From positions 11,541,286 through 11,605,285 of the forward strand of contig VZSR01001854.1 of assembly GCA_013398615.1 (NCBI GenBank): a stretch of 64,000 nt of DNA, given 5' to 3'. The notes beneath the pieces were generated by a model. That model made no database searches. It saw only the letters and a program-made list of their open reading frames with translations, and was not told where the DNA came from. Positions 36,270-47,700 of the stretch are shown piece by piece. Position 1 is the stretch's first letter, and every line of letters begins with the position of its first letter. Source of the DNA: Brachypodius melanocephalos (Eukaryota > Chordata > Aves > Passeriformes > Pycnonotidae). The position numbers and the translations under genes are program-made.

Positions 36270-37110
36270 CCAGCGACTTCTGCGCCTCTGGAAAATGGCG
36301 GTGCTGCCCGGCACTTCCTGGTCGAGACTGTGGGAGGCTGTGGGAGGCTCCAGGGAACAAACACGGTTCACAGCCAAAGAGAAAAACTCAACCCACCCTT
36401 TACTGTATTAGACATCCTCAGCTATAATAAAACATAATTATTAAATCAAACTTAATGACAAGAAAACCAGAACAGCAATGAATTTAATTCAGAGAAAGCC
36501 TTAAGGAAGAATCGTTACAGGGTAATTTTTTTTTAAGACTAACTTAATAGAAACTTTCAAGCAAGCTTTCCACAAGCCTGTGCTTTAAAGAATAACACCA
36601 ACCCAAAAGAATAAGAAGCACATACCTCTGGGCAGCTGGCAGAGCTGTGCTGCTCAGGATGGAGCCTGTGGCCCGCTGCTTTCCAGAGGCGCCGCACCTC
36701 AGCGCAGACCGGCCGGGGCTCCCCTGCTGCCCCACAGGGCAAGGTCACCGAGGGCCTGGCGTCGGCTGGCACTGCCCACAGTGCAGCCCTGGCCTTCAGG
36801 GATGGGCCAGGCCCATAAAGAGCCGTCAGTGGTCTGACATCATTTTACTGGAACTCCCTGAGGAGGGAAAAGGATTATCAGCACGGGGTTGGTCACCGCT
36901 GCAAAATGGCTGCCCCCCAGGCGAGCGGGAGAGGCCAGGCAGGCCCGCGGTGCCCAGGCCCTGGGCACTGCCCCAGAGGTGCTGAAATGTCCCTGTCAGG
37001 GCTGTGTGCCTGTCCCAACACCTCCCAGGAGCCGTGGCCCTGTGGGGCAGGAAGTATGGCTGTGTCATGGCAGGAGGGGGGCCTGTCATTTCCAGGAGCT
37101 TATCCTAGAA
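36270..37110. promoter_or_regulatory. GC-rich patch with YY1-type motifs (candidate promoter or regulatory island)
   Basis: Two GC-rich pieces (36270-36360 and 36640-37090) stand out from the AT-rich surroundings. AAAATGGCGG at 36292-36301, with CACTTCCTGG just downstream, and CAAAATGGCTGC at 36902-36913 match the YY1 consensus, and the first also has an ETS-like TTCC. Such motifs are common near vertebrate start sites. CpGs are present (about 17 in 36640-37060) but fewer than in a strict CpG island. A ten-base tandem duplication TGTGGGAGGC occurs at about 36328-36347. Open frames on both strands (for example 36647-36985) look like shadows of GC-rich DNA. An old LTR-type or other insertion is another possibility; I see no matching ends. 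Confidence 0.35.
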
Positions 37111-37794
37111 TAAACATATCTGTTGTCTCCTTATAAAGAAGCAAGATGAGATGCTGTCTGCTCTTCTCTCCTGAGTAAGAAGTAACTTTCTCATAGGTTC
37201 CAAATCTCCATTAAAATTCATTTCCCATGTCAGACAGTGCTCCCCTCAGATACGTCCATGGATGCCTGCAATGTGCAGTAATATGCTCAGTCACACGCAG
37301 CTCTAGCCAAAGAGTATCCTGGACCACACGCTTTTATTTTATGGGATTGTTTTGTGAACTATATCCTGATGCCTTCTAAAGACACCTCATGTCTTCAAAG
37401 ACCTCTGACAGAGAGGTGAGGCTCAGATCTCCCAGGGAAATCTCTGGTGGTCTGGTCCCAGATCTACACAGGTGTAGGGGATGTCATCTTTCCTTCTCTG
37501 ACTAAAAACAGAGACATCAAACTGCTCATTCTTTAAGAAAAACAAAAACAAATAAAAAGGAAGAATAAAAAGACAAGAGCTCCTACCAGTTTAAAAAATG
37601 GTCTCTGATGAGGTTTCAGTGGAAGTTAGGGTTTTTGTTAGATGCCAGGAGTATACGGCATACCCTGCTACATGCTCTCATTAATAAACTAGTCTGTGAC
37701 AGAAGTGGGATCCCCCTACATGTCTCTGTCAATGTTGTGCAATAATTTCCACTCTAACCCACTTTTCTTGGTCACCCACCTAAAATGCTCGTGC

Positions 37795-37821
37795 AAATTT
37801 TACCCTTCAGGGTAAAAATTT
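37795..37821. other. Short inverted repeat (hairpin)
   Basis: AAATTTTACCC and GGGTAAAAATTT are complementary apart from one extra A, around the loop TTCA. It is a compact hairpin of 11 pairs. No poly-T follows it, and in a vertebrate context it has no obvious role. Confidence 0.65.
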
Positions 37822-37920
37822 CCATGCCTGACATCTTCATGAAGTTACAAGTTTTTGGAATTATGAGGTAAAACTCTCTTCTGAGAATAAGAGAAGAGGA
37901 AAACACACTTCTCTGTGTTA

Positions 37921-37982
37921 AAAAAAAACCCCGAACAAACCTTGCCCCAAAACAAAAAAAAAAAAATCAAAAAAAAAAAAAA
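37921..37982. repeat. A-rich low-complexity tract
   Basis: A runs separated by CCCC, GAAC and TC. It is the least regular of the four A/C-type tracts in the window. Confidence 0.8.
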
Positions 37983-40639
37983 TTTCACTGCTTTTTCACA
38001 CTTCTAGCGATGGTGTAAAAAAAATCATTATAAGAAGAGTCTTGTAAAAGAGCAGAATATTGCCTATGCTCAAAGGCTGCTGGGTTGGACTTAACAGCAC
38101 CATGCATCTGCATGCTTTAGTAAACAGGTGAAATGTGGGTTTATATGCCTTTGTATATATATAGTGTACAAAGTACATACTTTTGACACTATGTATCCAT
38201 TTCTATACATGTTTGTACATACATATAATAAGAAATGTGCACGATTATGTGCAAGTGTGCACTGTTCTCCATACAGATACTGTAGATGTAAGTTTTCAAG
38301 GTGCCTACTGAGGATCAGGTTTTTTGAGGGGAGGTGATACAGTCCCTGGCAAAGGCACAGCTGAGATGTCTGTCACACACCAGCCGAGTTCCTGTCTAGA
38401 CTGCTTAAGGTAGGCAATGGTTCAGAAAGTACTGTCAGGGTCACTGACGGAGGGCTCATTGAATTTTATCATTTTTCCCTCTACTTATTTTGAAAATTTT
38501 AGGACTGTGATTTCTTAAAGACTGCAAACACCTATGGAAGGAAGGCCTTGTTGTGTTGGCACAGATGATAAATGCAGCTTCCCCAGCTGCTCATCTCCTC
38601 AGATGCCAAGGCCCCACCTTAATCACAGACAAGCCAAGCTCTGGCAAATATCTACCAGTCAAGATCTTTTCTTTCTTTTCTCAGAGGAAGGAATTTTTAT
38701 ACAAGCTGGTGAACCTTTGGCAAGCTTCAGAGAGAGAAATAATTCCTTTTACACTATTGTTTTTCCATTTTAATTTCCTAAGAAATTCTGTAGAAGGGTT
38801 TTGCTAGCAGAAACTTGATCATGGTTAAAAAGCGAGAAAACATTTTACGTTGTCAGTGCATCTAATCACTTGGAAAAGAAATTGCTCAAGACAGCATGCC
38901 AGCAGGCAATGTCGGCCATAGCCACTGCTGCTTCCTCTTTCTTCCTTGCTGTCACCCCCAGGTAAGCCATGACCTGGAGAGATGTTGACTTCAGTGACGT
39001 GCATTCCCTTCAGAGTCATCATATCCGCTATGCTTCTGGTGTTATTGACTGGCTCTTCTCTGCATTCTGGGGCATTCTTATGAGTACAGTTCTTCTTAAA
39101 AACAGCTAATTTGAAGTTAGGGCTGATGTCATTACTGACATTATGCTCTTTCCGTTTTACATCACGTATCTCTGGTTGTAACTAAAAATGGCACAGTTTT
39201 ACATTTAATTTTAGAAATAATACTGAGTCACATAATTCCCTCCTTCTATTTTCAGTTTCTTAGCTTCTCTTCTGCAAAGATGAAAAGCATGCCTTTTACA
39301 AAGCTGTCTCAAGAAAAGACAGACAGAAGTTGTTTTCAAGGTTATCTGAAGCACCAGCAGTTGGTCTTATTCTAGCCATACTGAAATAATTCTTTCTTTG
39401 GCTTTAGTATCTTTTATTTAAATAATAAAGAATAAGACAAAATGCCATCTGAGCAGAAGTTCTTTGTACCATCCCATCAGACCAAGGGTGGTTAGGAGCC
39501 CATGAGTTTTCTCCAGTTTCAGGAGGAAGAAACAATCCGTTGTCTTGACTGTGCCCCTAGTAGCGTGTCAGCTGAGGTTCTGACCAGCATAATTCTAACA
39601 ACATCATGTGATAGGAGCTTTCTCTCTTTGGAGAGGGCACTTCAATCCAGAATGAAAAGAGTGTCATAAGAGAGTATTTAAAATCAGCATTAGCTCTGTT
39701 TGTACAACAGTTGTGCGCATGCTGTTCAAATTCTATTGACAGATCTGGCATCTTACAAGTATTTTTCACACACTCTTGACAATTTTGTATTTTTTCTTGT
39801 CTGAATATACAACCTCATGACAAAATAAAACACAGAAAAGCTTAAAATATTTAGCAAAACTTCAAACAAACAAATAAAAAGAGAAGGCTTATAAAATTCA
39901 ATTGTTCTAATTACCTGGTTCAGTTATTACTAATACAGAAGTTTAGTGAACAAGCAAAGCTTCTGGAATTCATATGAGAAGGCTTTCCAAGATTAAAAAT
40001 AAAAAGATTTTTTTTTAAAGACTCAACCCTTTGTGTCTTCCTGGTTGTGCTTTGTGTGTTGTGCTTCAAGGTACACATGCTGTATGTTAGAAATAATGCT
40101 TTCTCATGAAGAGTAAAGAATTTTATAGAGATTAATTAAATTAATCTAATTCTAAATCACACAAGTTTCAATTAAAGTAATCAAATATCCCAAATTAAAC
40201 ATAAATTAATCATCTTGTCTAATTGGGATATCCACAACTCTTTCGTTCTATGATTTTGAGTCATTATAAGAAATTTGTATTTGTGAATAGGACTAAAGAG
40301 TTTCCTGACTGCTGGAGTTGAGGTGGAATGGGCTGGTAATAAAGTATCTATTAAAACATCATTGGAAAAAGCTCTATAGTTCATACATTGGCTCACTTAA
40401 TCTCTATAGATTTTTTTTAATGCTGCTGCTGGAAGGCTAGTGTTGGATAGGGAGAGAGAAAGAATGCAAACTTCTTTTCTTTACTTCATGGATCCTTAAC
40501 CCTTATTTAAAGACGACTTTGGATTTTAGACCACATAACTGCTCTTGTAATTATATCAAACAGTTAAAAAAAAAGCTAGTTAATGATGTTCAACATAAGC
40601 AATCATGTTAAATAGTGAAATTTAATTTCTTAAAAACTT

Positions 40640-40990
40640 AAATCCTCATATCTTTTGGAATGTATTGTACTGTAGGATGTCTGAGTAAATTAAATTCTCC
40701 CCTGCACACTAAAACATCAATTTCCTTATGGTAATTATCTGCTAGATTGGATCTGTCAGTCGCAGGGAAGCATGCCTGACATTATACCCTTTTTACAAAA
40801 AATGATTACAAAAAATTAAGACGAATGAGTAAAATTAAGGCTGCGGCTGGTAAGCCTATATAAAGCTCTCATAGATCACTTTACATAAGCTACCATTGTA
40901 CTGGATACTAAGCTTTTAATGACTAGTTGCATAATGAGGTGAAGGCCATTAAAGAACAGCAGGGGTAACTGATCACAGAGATAAGAGCTA
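40640..40990. promoter_or_regulatory. Candidate conserved non-coding element
   Basis: This block contains TAATTA at 40732-40737, AAAATTAAG-type words and a TATA-like TATATAAAG at 40857-40865. It has no transposon similarity and few homopolymers. The texture is like a conserved enhancer, but the claim rests on motif density alone. Confidence 0.25.
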
Positions 40991-41999
40991 AAAATGATTT
41001 TCAGCCAACTAGAAGCAATTTATTATACACAAAAACACAGGTCTAAATGAAATGTCTGGATAGACAAGGAACTTTTGAAAATTGACAGGATTTCCTTCCC
41101 AGAGAAGTTCTACAAATATGATGGGAGCCTGTCTCTATCATATTAGATTCTTTTTCTCTGCTATTCTGTACTGCAGAATTGGGGTAGTGAGTTGGTTTTT
41201 TATTTTTAAAGACAGATGGACTGTAGCAATGCATTTCATTAGCCCACTTGAAAGGTAAATTAGAGTGAAGAGTAGCTGATATAAAGCAAATTCATAGCAC
41301 TCTGCCAGCAAGTGTTGTATGGAGGCAGGTTAGTTGTTACAAGTCAACTGACACCCTGTCTATGCTGAAAAAAACTCATCCATGTTACAGAACAACCTCT
41401 AAGAAAAGTTTAGTGTTGTAAAGTATCATATTGCTCTCAGAGCAATGCAAAAATCAGTGTGTAAGTAAATTCTCTTATAATGAGCGGTCACTTGGGGCCA
41501 AAACAGAAAAAGAGCCCAAGTGCCTTGAAGGTAGTGGAAGGTCAAATTTTGAGGTAACCTCCCTTCATAGGGAAAGCCACATCCCTAATTTAAGAAAAAG
41601 CAGTGTGGGGAAGGGTGCTAAAGAGAGGCAGGAATGGCAGGTGCAGGTGAAAACCTGAAGCTGGGCTGTCTGAAGCACTTGATGTGTAGCCAGTTTAACC
41701 CAGACAGTTGAGATACACACATACATATCTATACATAAATATACACACATAGACAAATATGCATGTATAAAACCTTATTATTTTCACTAGGAGTATAGCC
41801 TTAAAAAAAAAAAAAAATCTACAAGATGTATGTCTAATAAAAAAGAATCTGGGAAACTACTTTCCTTTCTCACTTTCTCACATCTCCTTTATGTGGTATT
41901 GAAGTTCCTTAATCTCCTGGCTTAAATGATTCAAGTAGGCTGGATAAACCATATGATACTGGAGATGGGGGAGGTGACTACTGACAAAGAGGGGCATCA
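40991..41999. other. Non-coding DNA, no gene recognised
   Basis: Unique sequence with a CA/TA-rich part (about 41711-41762, ACACATAC and ATACACAC words) and an A-run at about 41803-41817. Frames are at most 75 codons and not recognisable. Confidence 0.6.
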
Positions 42000-42391
42000 A
42001 GAGGAGGGCCACAGAGATGGTTCTGGGTCTGGATCACATAATCTAAGAACTTGGGAATTGGGTTACTTTCTCCTGAAGGAAAGGAGTCAGATGGGAGGGT
42101 GTAGTTACAGATTAGACAATACTGGAATTTTCTGTGAGGTTCAATGCCAAGTGATAGGAGGCAATGGTCACAAACAGGAGCGAATGCACTACAAGGGAAA
42201 TAAACTCAAAAGGAGAGTTGGGAAACATTGGAACATGTTGCCCAGAGAGGTTGTTGAGGCTCCATTCTTGGAGAAGTTTCATAAGCCAGCTGGGCAAGGC
42301 CCCAAGCAAAATGCTTTGTCTTTACCATTGGTCTCGTTAGGATTGAATTTGGAGTTTATACAGATGACCTCCAGAGCTCCTCTCCAAACTA
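42000..42391 (+). repeat. CR1 LINE fragment (ORF2 C-terminus and 3' region)
   Basis: The + strand frame covering 41926-42414 reads GGNGHKQER and then GKHWNMLPREVVEAPFLEKF. These match the GNGHK and EHWNRLPREVVESPSLEIF blocks at the end of CR1 ORF2. Upstream, GGAGGGCCACAGAGATGGTT and GGGAATTGGGTTAC match the preceding CR1 nucleotide blocks, so the copy starts near 42000. The 3' part ends with GATGACCTCCAGAGCTCCTC, the usual region just before the terminal octamers, and then stops at a T-run. This frame, at 162 codons, is the longest in the window only because it is part of a retrotransposon. Small deletions and substitutions show it is inactive. Confidence 0.85.
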
Positions 42392-43019
42392 ATTTTTTTT
42401 TTACGATGCCATGATTCTTTTCTGAGGCTTATGACCATCTTATTCCCATCACAGTTGTGAGTTCTATACATATTTCTTCTTCCCAAGGACATGTCCTAAT
42501 TTTCAGGGGACAGGCTGCTTGAGGAAACAGTTTTTTATTGCTGTTCATTTCTGGAACTTCATATGGCTTATGTATGTATATTATCAGGTAACAATGAAAG
42601 CTCTGAAGAAAATTTCTGCCATTTTGTCTGTATGTGCTAACTAAACACCACTGGAGACTCTTCCTGGCTTTACAGCAGAACTAGCTATACTATTAGATTT
42701 TTAGCCTGGTGTTCTGCATATTTTTGCTCCATGCTGAACAGCATTCTTCTTCACACAACCAAGAATGTCTCAGAGATAAATTTCAAAATATGCAGAAACT
42801 ATCAATTCCTCTTATCTGTGCCACCCTCATTTTAGAGTCTTGTCAACCGCATGAATACTGGCTGTTCCTTATCCCAAGTGCCATTAGATGGCTCTTGAGG
42901 TATTTTAATTCACCAGTATGGTCACAGACTCAGTGTTTAGGCAACTTTCAGACCAAAGGGGCAGCCTCAGGATGTACTGACAGTTGTGCAGCTTGATGTA
43001 TATTGTGGGGAGTAGAATT
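42392..43019. other. Non-coding DNA, no gene recognised
   Basis: Unique sequence between the CR1 copy and the AT-rich block. The 95-codon open frame at 42709-42996 has no recognisable product. Confidence 0.6.
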
Positions 43020-43400
43020 AACCTCATTTTTTTATTTGAATAATTAAATCACATCCGATTTCTGGTTTAGGCATATATTGCCTTCCAAGCACTGAATTTT
43101 TAGCCATTGGAAAGCTGCAGCCTAATTTACGTACCACTGAAGTCATGGAACACTGTCATTAAAGCTTTTCTTTTTAATCACTTGCATTTGTGTTGTGGCT
43201 TGCCTTCTACAAAATCTTCAGTAATTTCAATCATTTCTCCTTTATTCTTTAATTATTTTAAATGTAAATTAATTTGATCTAAACCCTGCTGGCTGTGTCA
43301 TTATTTGAGATGTGTACATACCAGCATAGTTACTCTTGTAAACTGATAGTGGCTAATAAAATTATATGCTTTTCTTCACTGATATCTGATCTGTTAATTA
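43020..43400. promoter_or_regulatory. Candidate conserved non-coding element
   Basis: AT-rich block with TAATTA at 43041-43046 and 43250-43255 and a further AAATTAATTT near 43266. It also has GCCATTGGAAAG (CCAAT-box-like on the - strand) near 43104. It shows no transposon similarity. It is one of three such blocks within 4 kb, which is why I list it. Confidence 0.25.
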
Positions 43401-44339
43401 ACTGGAAAATATTTTGATTGGGGTGACTGCTTACCCAAATTATTTAATTGTTCCATGCAAGGCTGTCAGAAAAAAAAAAAATGTAAATGAGCCTAGGAAG
43501 TTCTATGAGATTTTGCAGTAATAGCTCTTCAGGTTAGGGCTAGAATTAGACAGAGAAATAGCAAAAGCAACTTGGAGCCAGTAGGAAAAGAAACTAGCTC
43601 ACAGTTTATTTTCAATAATAGTAGGAGCACTTAGGTTTTGACTATCCTTTTTCCTACTTGATTTTCTTTATTTTTACAAAGCAAGGCTCTCTTATCCCAT
43701 ACTAAAGAAACATGTGTGTAGCAGGGGAAAGTTAAGAGACCTGAGAGCTTGATGTAGGTAAATTGGAAATTAGGTCTGTACCTGGTTAAGTGGACGGGAC
43801 TTCTTTCTGATCTTGGGTAGGCTTTTCATCCTGAATTGACTGGCTGTCACTGGTGAACTGAACATAACAGAAAGCTGTAACAAGGTTTTTTCATCTGAGA
43901 GCTTTACCTTTACTTCATGCAGAATACTCCGGACATTCTTTTTTCAAAAATATAAAGATCCTGTAAGAAACTTGGTTCAGTTTTTGAGAAAGTCTAATAA
44001 TATTTTTTTTAATCTAAAAGAAGTGGACTCACTGAATACTCAAGGAAACTCCTTGTTGAAAGAAATTCATGGATTTAATAAATGCATTCCTACTTTATTG
44101 AATAACTGCAATATTTGAATGTTAGATTTCATAATAGCAACAAAACAGGTAACTAGCTTCGGTGATGTAGAGCAAGTGTTCTATGGGGTTTTTAGAGGTC
44201 ATAAATGTCAATGAGAAGGTTTACACTACAGTATTCAGCAAGATGTAAGCTGTTCTAAAACTGAGAGCCAACAATGAGCTGAGAGGCATTCATCATTTAT
44301 TCCAATTCTGAGAACGTTGGAGCTCATGACAAAATCCTA
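43401..44339. other. Non-coding DNA, no gene recognised
   Basis: Unique sequence with short A and T runs (43470-43481 and 44002-44011). I see no open frame or repeat of note. Confidence 0.6.
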
Positions 44340-44780
44340 AGATAATGAGTGTACATGTAATTTACATATACAGATTTGTTTCATACAGGATGACAACAAG
44401 GAGCCGTACAATGCCTGTTACCTAAGATGGAACCTGATTATTGCCTTTTTAATGGCTGTAAATTGTCTATATATAAGACACTGTCAGAGGCTTGCAGTAT
44501 AAGCAGGAGCACCTCTTATGACACTCCAGTGTGACCAGCTGCTGAATTAGTGATGCTCCGCCGTTGCCCTTGCAGGCAAACAAAACTACCAGTCAGTGGA
44601 ATGTGGATGCCTAAAGGCCTTTGACTTTTAGGGCCTATATGTGATAAACTTACTTAAATATGCTCATTTCTAGACCGAGTAATGAGCACAGAGCAGCTGC
44701 AATGGTTTTGTCTGGTTCCATAAGCAACACTTAGGCTTGCTTCCTATTTCTCTGAGAAGCTTCAATGAAAGTCACATTTG
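44340..44780. promoter_or_regulatory. Candidate conserved enhancer with E-boxes and a TATA/MEF2-like site
   Basis: This block has two CAGCTG E-boxes (44536-44541 and 44694-44699), CTATATATAAG at 44467-44477 (a TATA box or MEF2-like site), a GATA word near 44641 and CCGCCGTTGCC near 44560, a rare CpG pair in this AT-rich region. E-boxes together with MEF2-like sites are typical of muscle or neural enhancers, but each motif is short and may occur by chance. No coding frame or repeat is present. Confidence 0.3.
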
Positions 44781-47700
44781 TAAACGAGGGGTGATTTGGG
44801 CACTTTATTTCCCTTCTCAGCCTCTACAGACTATTTTCTAAGGATACTCCTAGAGCGGGTGTTTTTCAGAGAAGGTATGAGGCACAGACCTACTGCCATT
44901 AAATGTTACACACTGGTATTTGCATGAGAAGGAGTGTCCTCAGTCCTTACTGCAAAGCCAGCAATTACATGTTCTAAGTGCAAATGGACATGCAGGAGGT
45001 GATAAGCAGCCATTCTGCCTCAGCACTCAGGTCAGTGTTTTGGGAGCAATCTCCTCTGAGATGGCTTGATACCTACTTTGCGGGGCTGCTTTGTATTCCT
45101 GCACACTGGGGAAAACATAGTGTCCTGTTCTAAAGGGTAGGTCAAGCCTCTTGAGTCCCACGTTGCTGGGGTGGCAGAAAAGACTGCAAGGGCTAAGAGA
45201 TTCTGAGACCTGAAACAAGGAGATTTTAGCCACCAATGAAGGGGAATACCCCAATTATACATTTTTTTTTTCCTCTGCTTTGGCAGACTTTGCCAAGTAA
45301 ATCGTAGTTAGTCTCAGTTTCTGAAAGCAACACAAATTTTCTACCTTTTTCTGGTTTTAATTGCATTTTATCAAATAGAAGAAGCTTTCATCTGCAGTAA
45401 AACAAACCAAAGTTTCCAGTTATTAAATGCTTTTGGTTTCTGACTTCTCTATAAGTAACTTATTTTCTCCAGTCATTTTCAAGATTTCAAGCTAGGAACA
45501 CCATTGCCTCTTATATAATTTTCTTACCATGAAGTTGTTTATGTGTGTTGTTTACCCAACAGATATTTCTCTTTCACTTGGTATATTCATTACTAAATAA
45601 TTCTGTGAGAAGATACAGGCCACTGATTTTTTGCAATTTGCATCCCCACACTCTAAGCTATGTTGAAAGCAAAGCTTTTTGGTCCTCTTGCTTTGGAAGT
45701 ACATTAATATTTCTATGACCTTTACTAGATGGCAGATGAGAAGCATTAGGAATGAAATAGAAAACAAACCAAAGGAAACCAATTTTTTAAAATGTGTATT
45801 TCTGAAAGGAGCAAGAGGAAAAAGAATCTAGTCTGAAAAATGTGAACTTTACTTGGGTTATGATAATTGCTCTATTGTACCTATTTTCCCATATCAAAAT
45901 GCTTCTTTATGATCAATCCACTCAGCATAATGCATAAATATATTTGAAAGGGTTTAGTTGCTATGCATACAAATATATATAGATACTATTTAGAGATATT
46001 TAGAAAGAAATAGAATACTTTAAGACATGATTATTTACTGTGCACATCAAAGTGATCATATTAAAATCATGGTCACTATAAGAACAACTACTTTACACAA
46101 AACGACTTCAACTCATTTAACTTCCAAAGTCTGTTGGTTCTAAAGAGAAAATCTGTGAAACAAGATGCAAATGTAATAACTTGTGCATGGTGTAAATCCT
46201 CTGCTTTAGAAGACTATACTTTCAGAAGGCTTTAGATGACTGTAGGAGGAAAACCAGCTATATTCTACCCAGGAAACCATTTCTCTCACAGCAGTATTGT
46301 TTTTCAGTGGTTTTACTACACACCGGAAGCCACGTCTGTTCCTGTTCATCTAGCTGTCGATTTTTGGATCTGTTCTCAAAGGAACAGTTTCAAAAATCAT
46401 TTCTAGTGACTTGAAATTTGACTGCTTTATGAACCCCACACACAGTTTAGCACTACTTATGATTCAGCAAGGCATTTAACAGGGGGAAAGCAAAAGTTGC
46501 CCCAGGACCTAAGTTTGTTCACTGATTTCCACTTGAGGGGAAAGAGATTATTTAATAAAAATTGTCTTTCATAAACTTTCTAACATATACTTTACATCAT
46601 GTGTTACAGCATCAAGTGAAAGGATATTCAGAACAGGGAAGGATGTGTGGGTCAGTTCTCTTTAGGGAAGTGTGGAAGAGTCATAAAATTATAAAATAGC
46701 AATAACGAGATCATCATACCATGAATCTCATGAGTCTAGAAGGGTTCAGATTAAATGAAGTGGCACTTGTTACAAGATGGACGTGATGGCAAAAATCCCT
46801 TTCAGTCTTTACTATCAAGAGCAATGCTATTGCATCCAGTAGAATTGGGCTAGACCTTATATTGAGTGTGTCACATACTTATTTTGTAGTTACTTTTCTT
46901 AGTTCTTCTACATGAAAATTTTCCCTCCTTGAGATTTCAGGAAATACTGTCTTTTAATTTTAGGGAAAAATAGATTTTTTTAAATTATGAGAAGTCCTAA
47001 TGGGAAAGAAATGTTTGAAAACATGATTATTATTGTTTTAGTTATTTTATTTTAGGTGAAATGAGGGATTTCTTTATAGTTTGGATACAAGAATTTCCCT
47101 TGAACTTGGTCTTTAAGTCCTAGAGATTTTTATTCTTTACTGAAATGTTCAGAGAAACTGAAAGTAACTAGAAAGCAAGTTTAAAAATACTTTTTCTCCT
47201 CATTGTTTAGTTTTGGAGGTATTTTCTTAATATTGTCCTCAGCTTGATCAGTTGGTATGAAGAAGTGTATAGCATCCTTTTTTTTTCACAATTTGGATTT
47301 CTCTAGAGGATTTCTAAGACACAACTTCCCCTCATTAGAGCCAGAGGTTCTGGCTTTTAGTCAGTCCATAAAGTCAGAAGAAACTATGCTGAGTTATCCA
47401 ACTGAGAACCCACCATTTTAAATATAGCTCCTGTATTTGTAGATTATTGTGCACTAATTATGCCATGTGTAAAATGTTTTTATACATAAAGTAACCAGTC
47501 TGAACTTACTTGAGCAACGGCATCTGGCTTTGCAATGTTCTCAGCCCAGCAGTGCTGGTTTAAAATGTAATCTGTTTTTATCAGCTAGTTTGGATGGAAC
47601 CTAAGTTTCTGTTTAACATACAACAGTGATACTGCACTGCATTGCACAAAGACAGTTCCTATATTTGTACCTAATGCCACATCACTCTGCACTACACAAC

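Larger units (their letters stand above)
37111..40639. other. Non-coding DNA, no gene recognised
   Basis: Unique AT-rich sequence. It contains an imperfect hairpin at 37795-37821, an A-rich tract at 37921-37982 and TATATA/TACATA words at 38150-38230. Frames are at most 84 codons. I see no repeat family or RNA gene. Confidence 0.6.

Noticed and set aside
36647..36985. Overlapping open frames on both strands in the GC-rich patch
   Set aside because: GC-rich DNA has few stops; the translations are rich in P, G, A and R without any domain.
39470..39500. Word similar to the amniote repeat at 10.7 kb (CATCAGACCAAGGGTGG)
   Set aside because: A single short match without the following blocks of the repeat.
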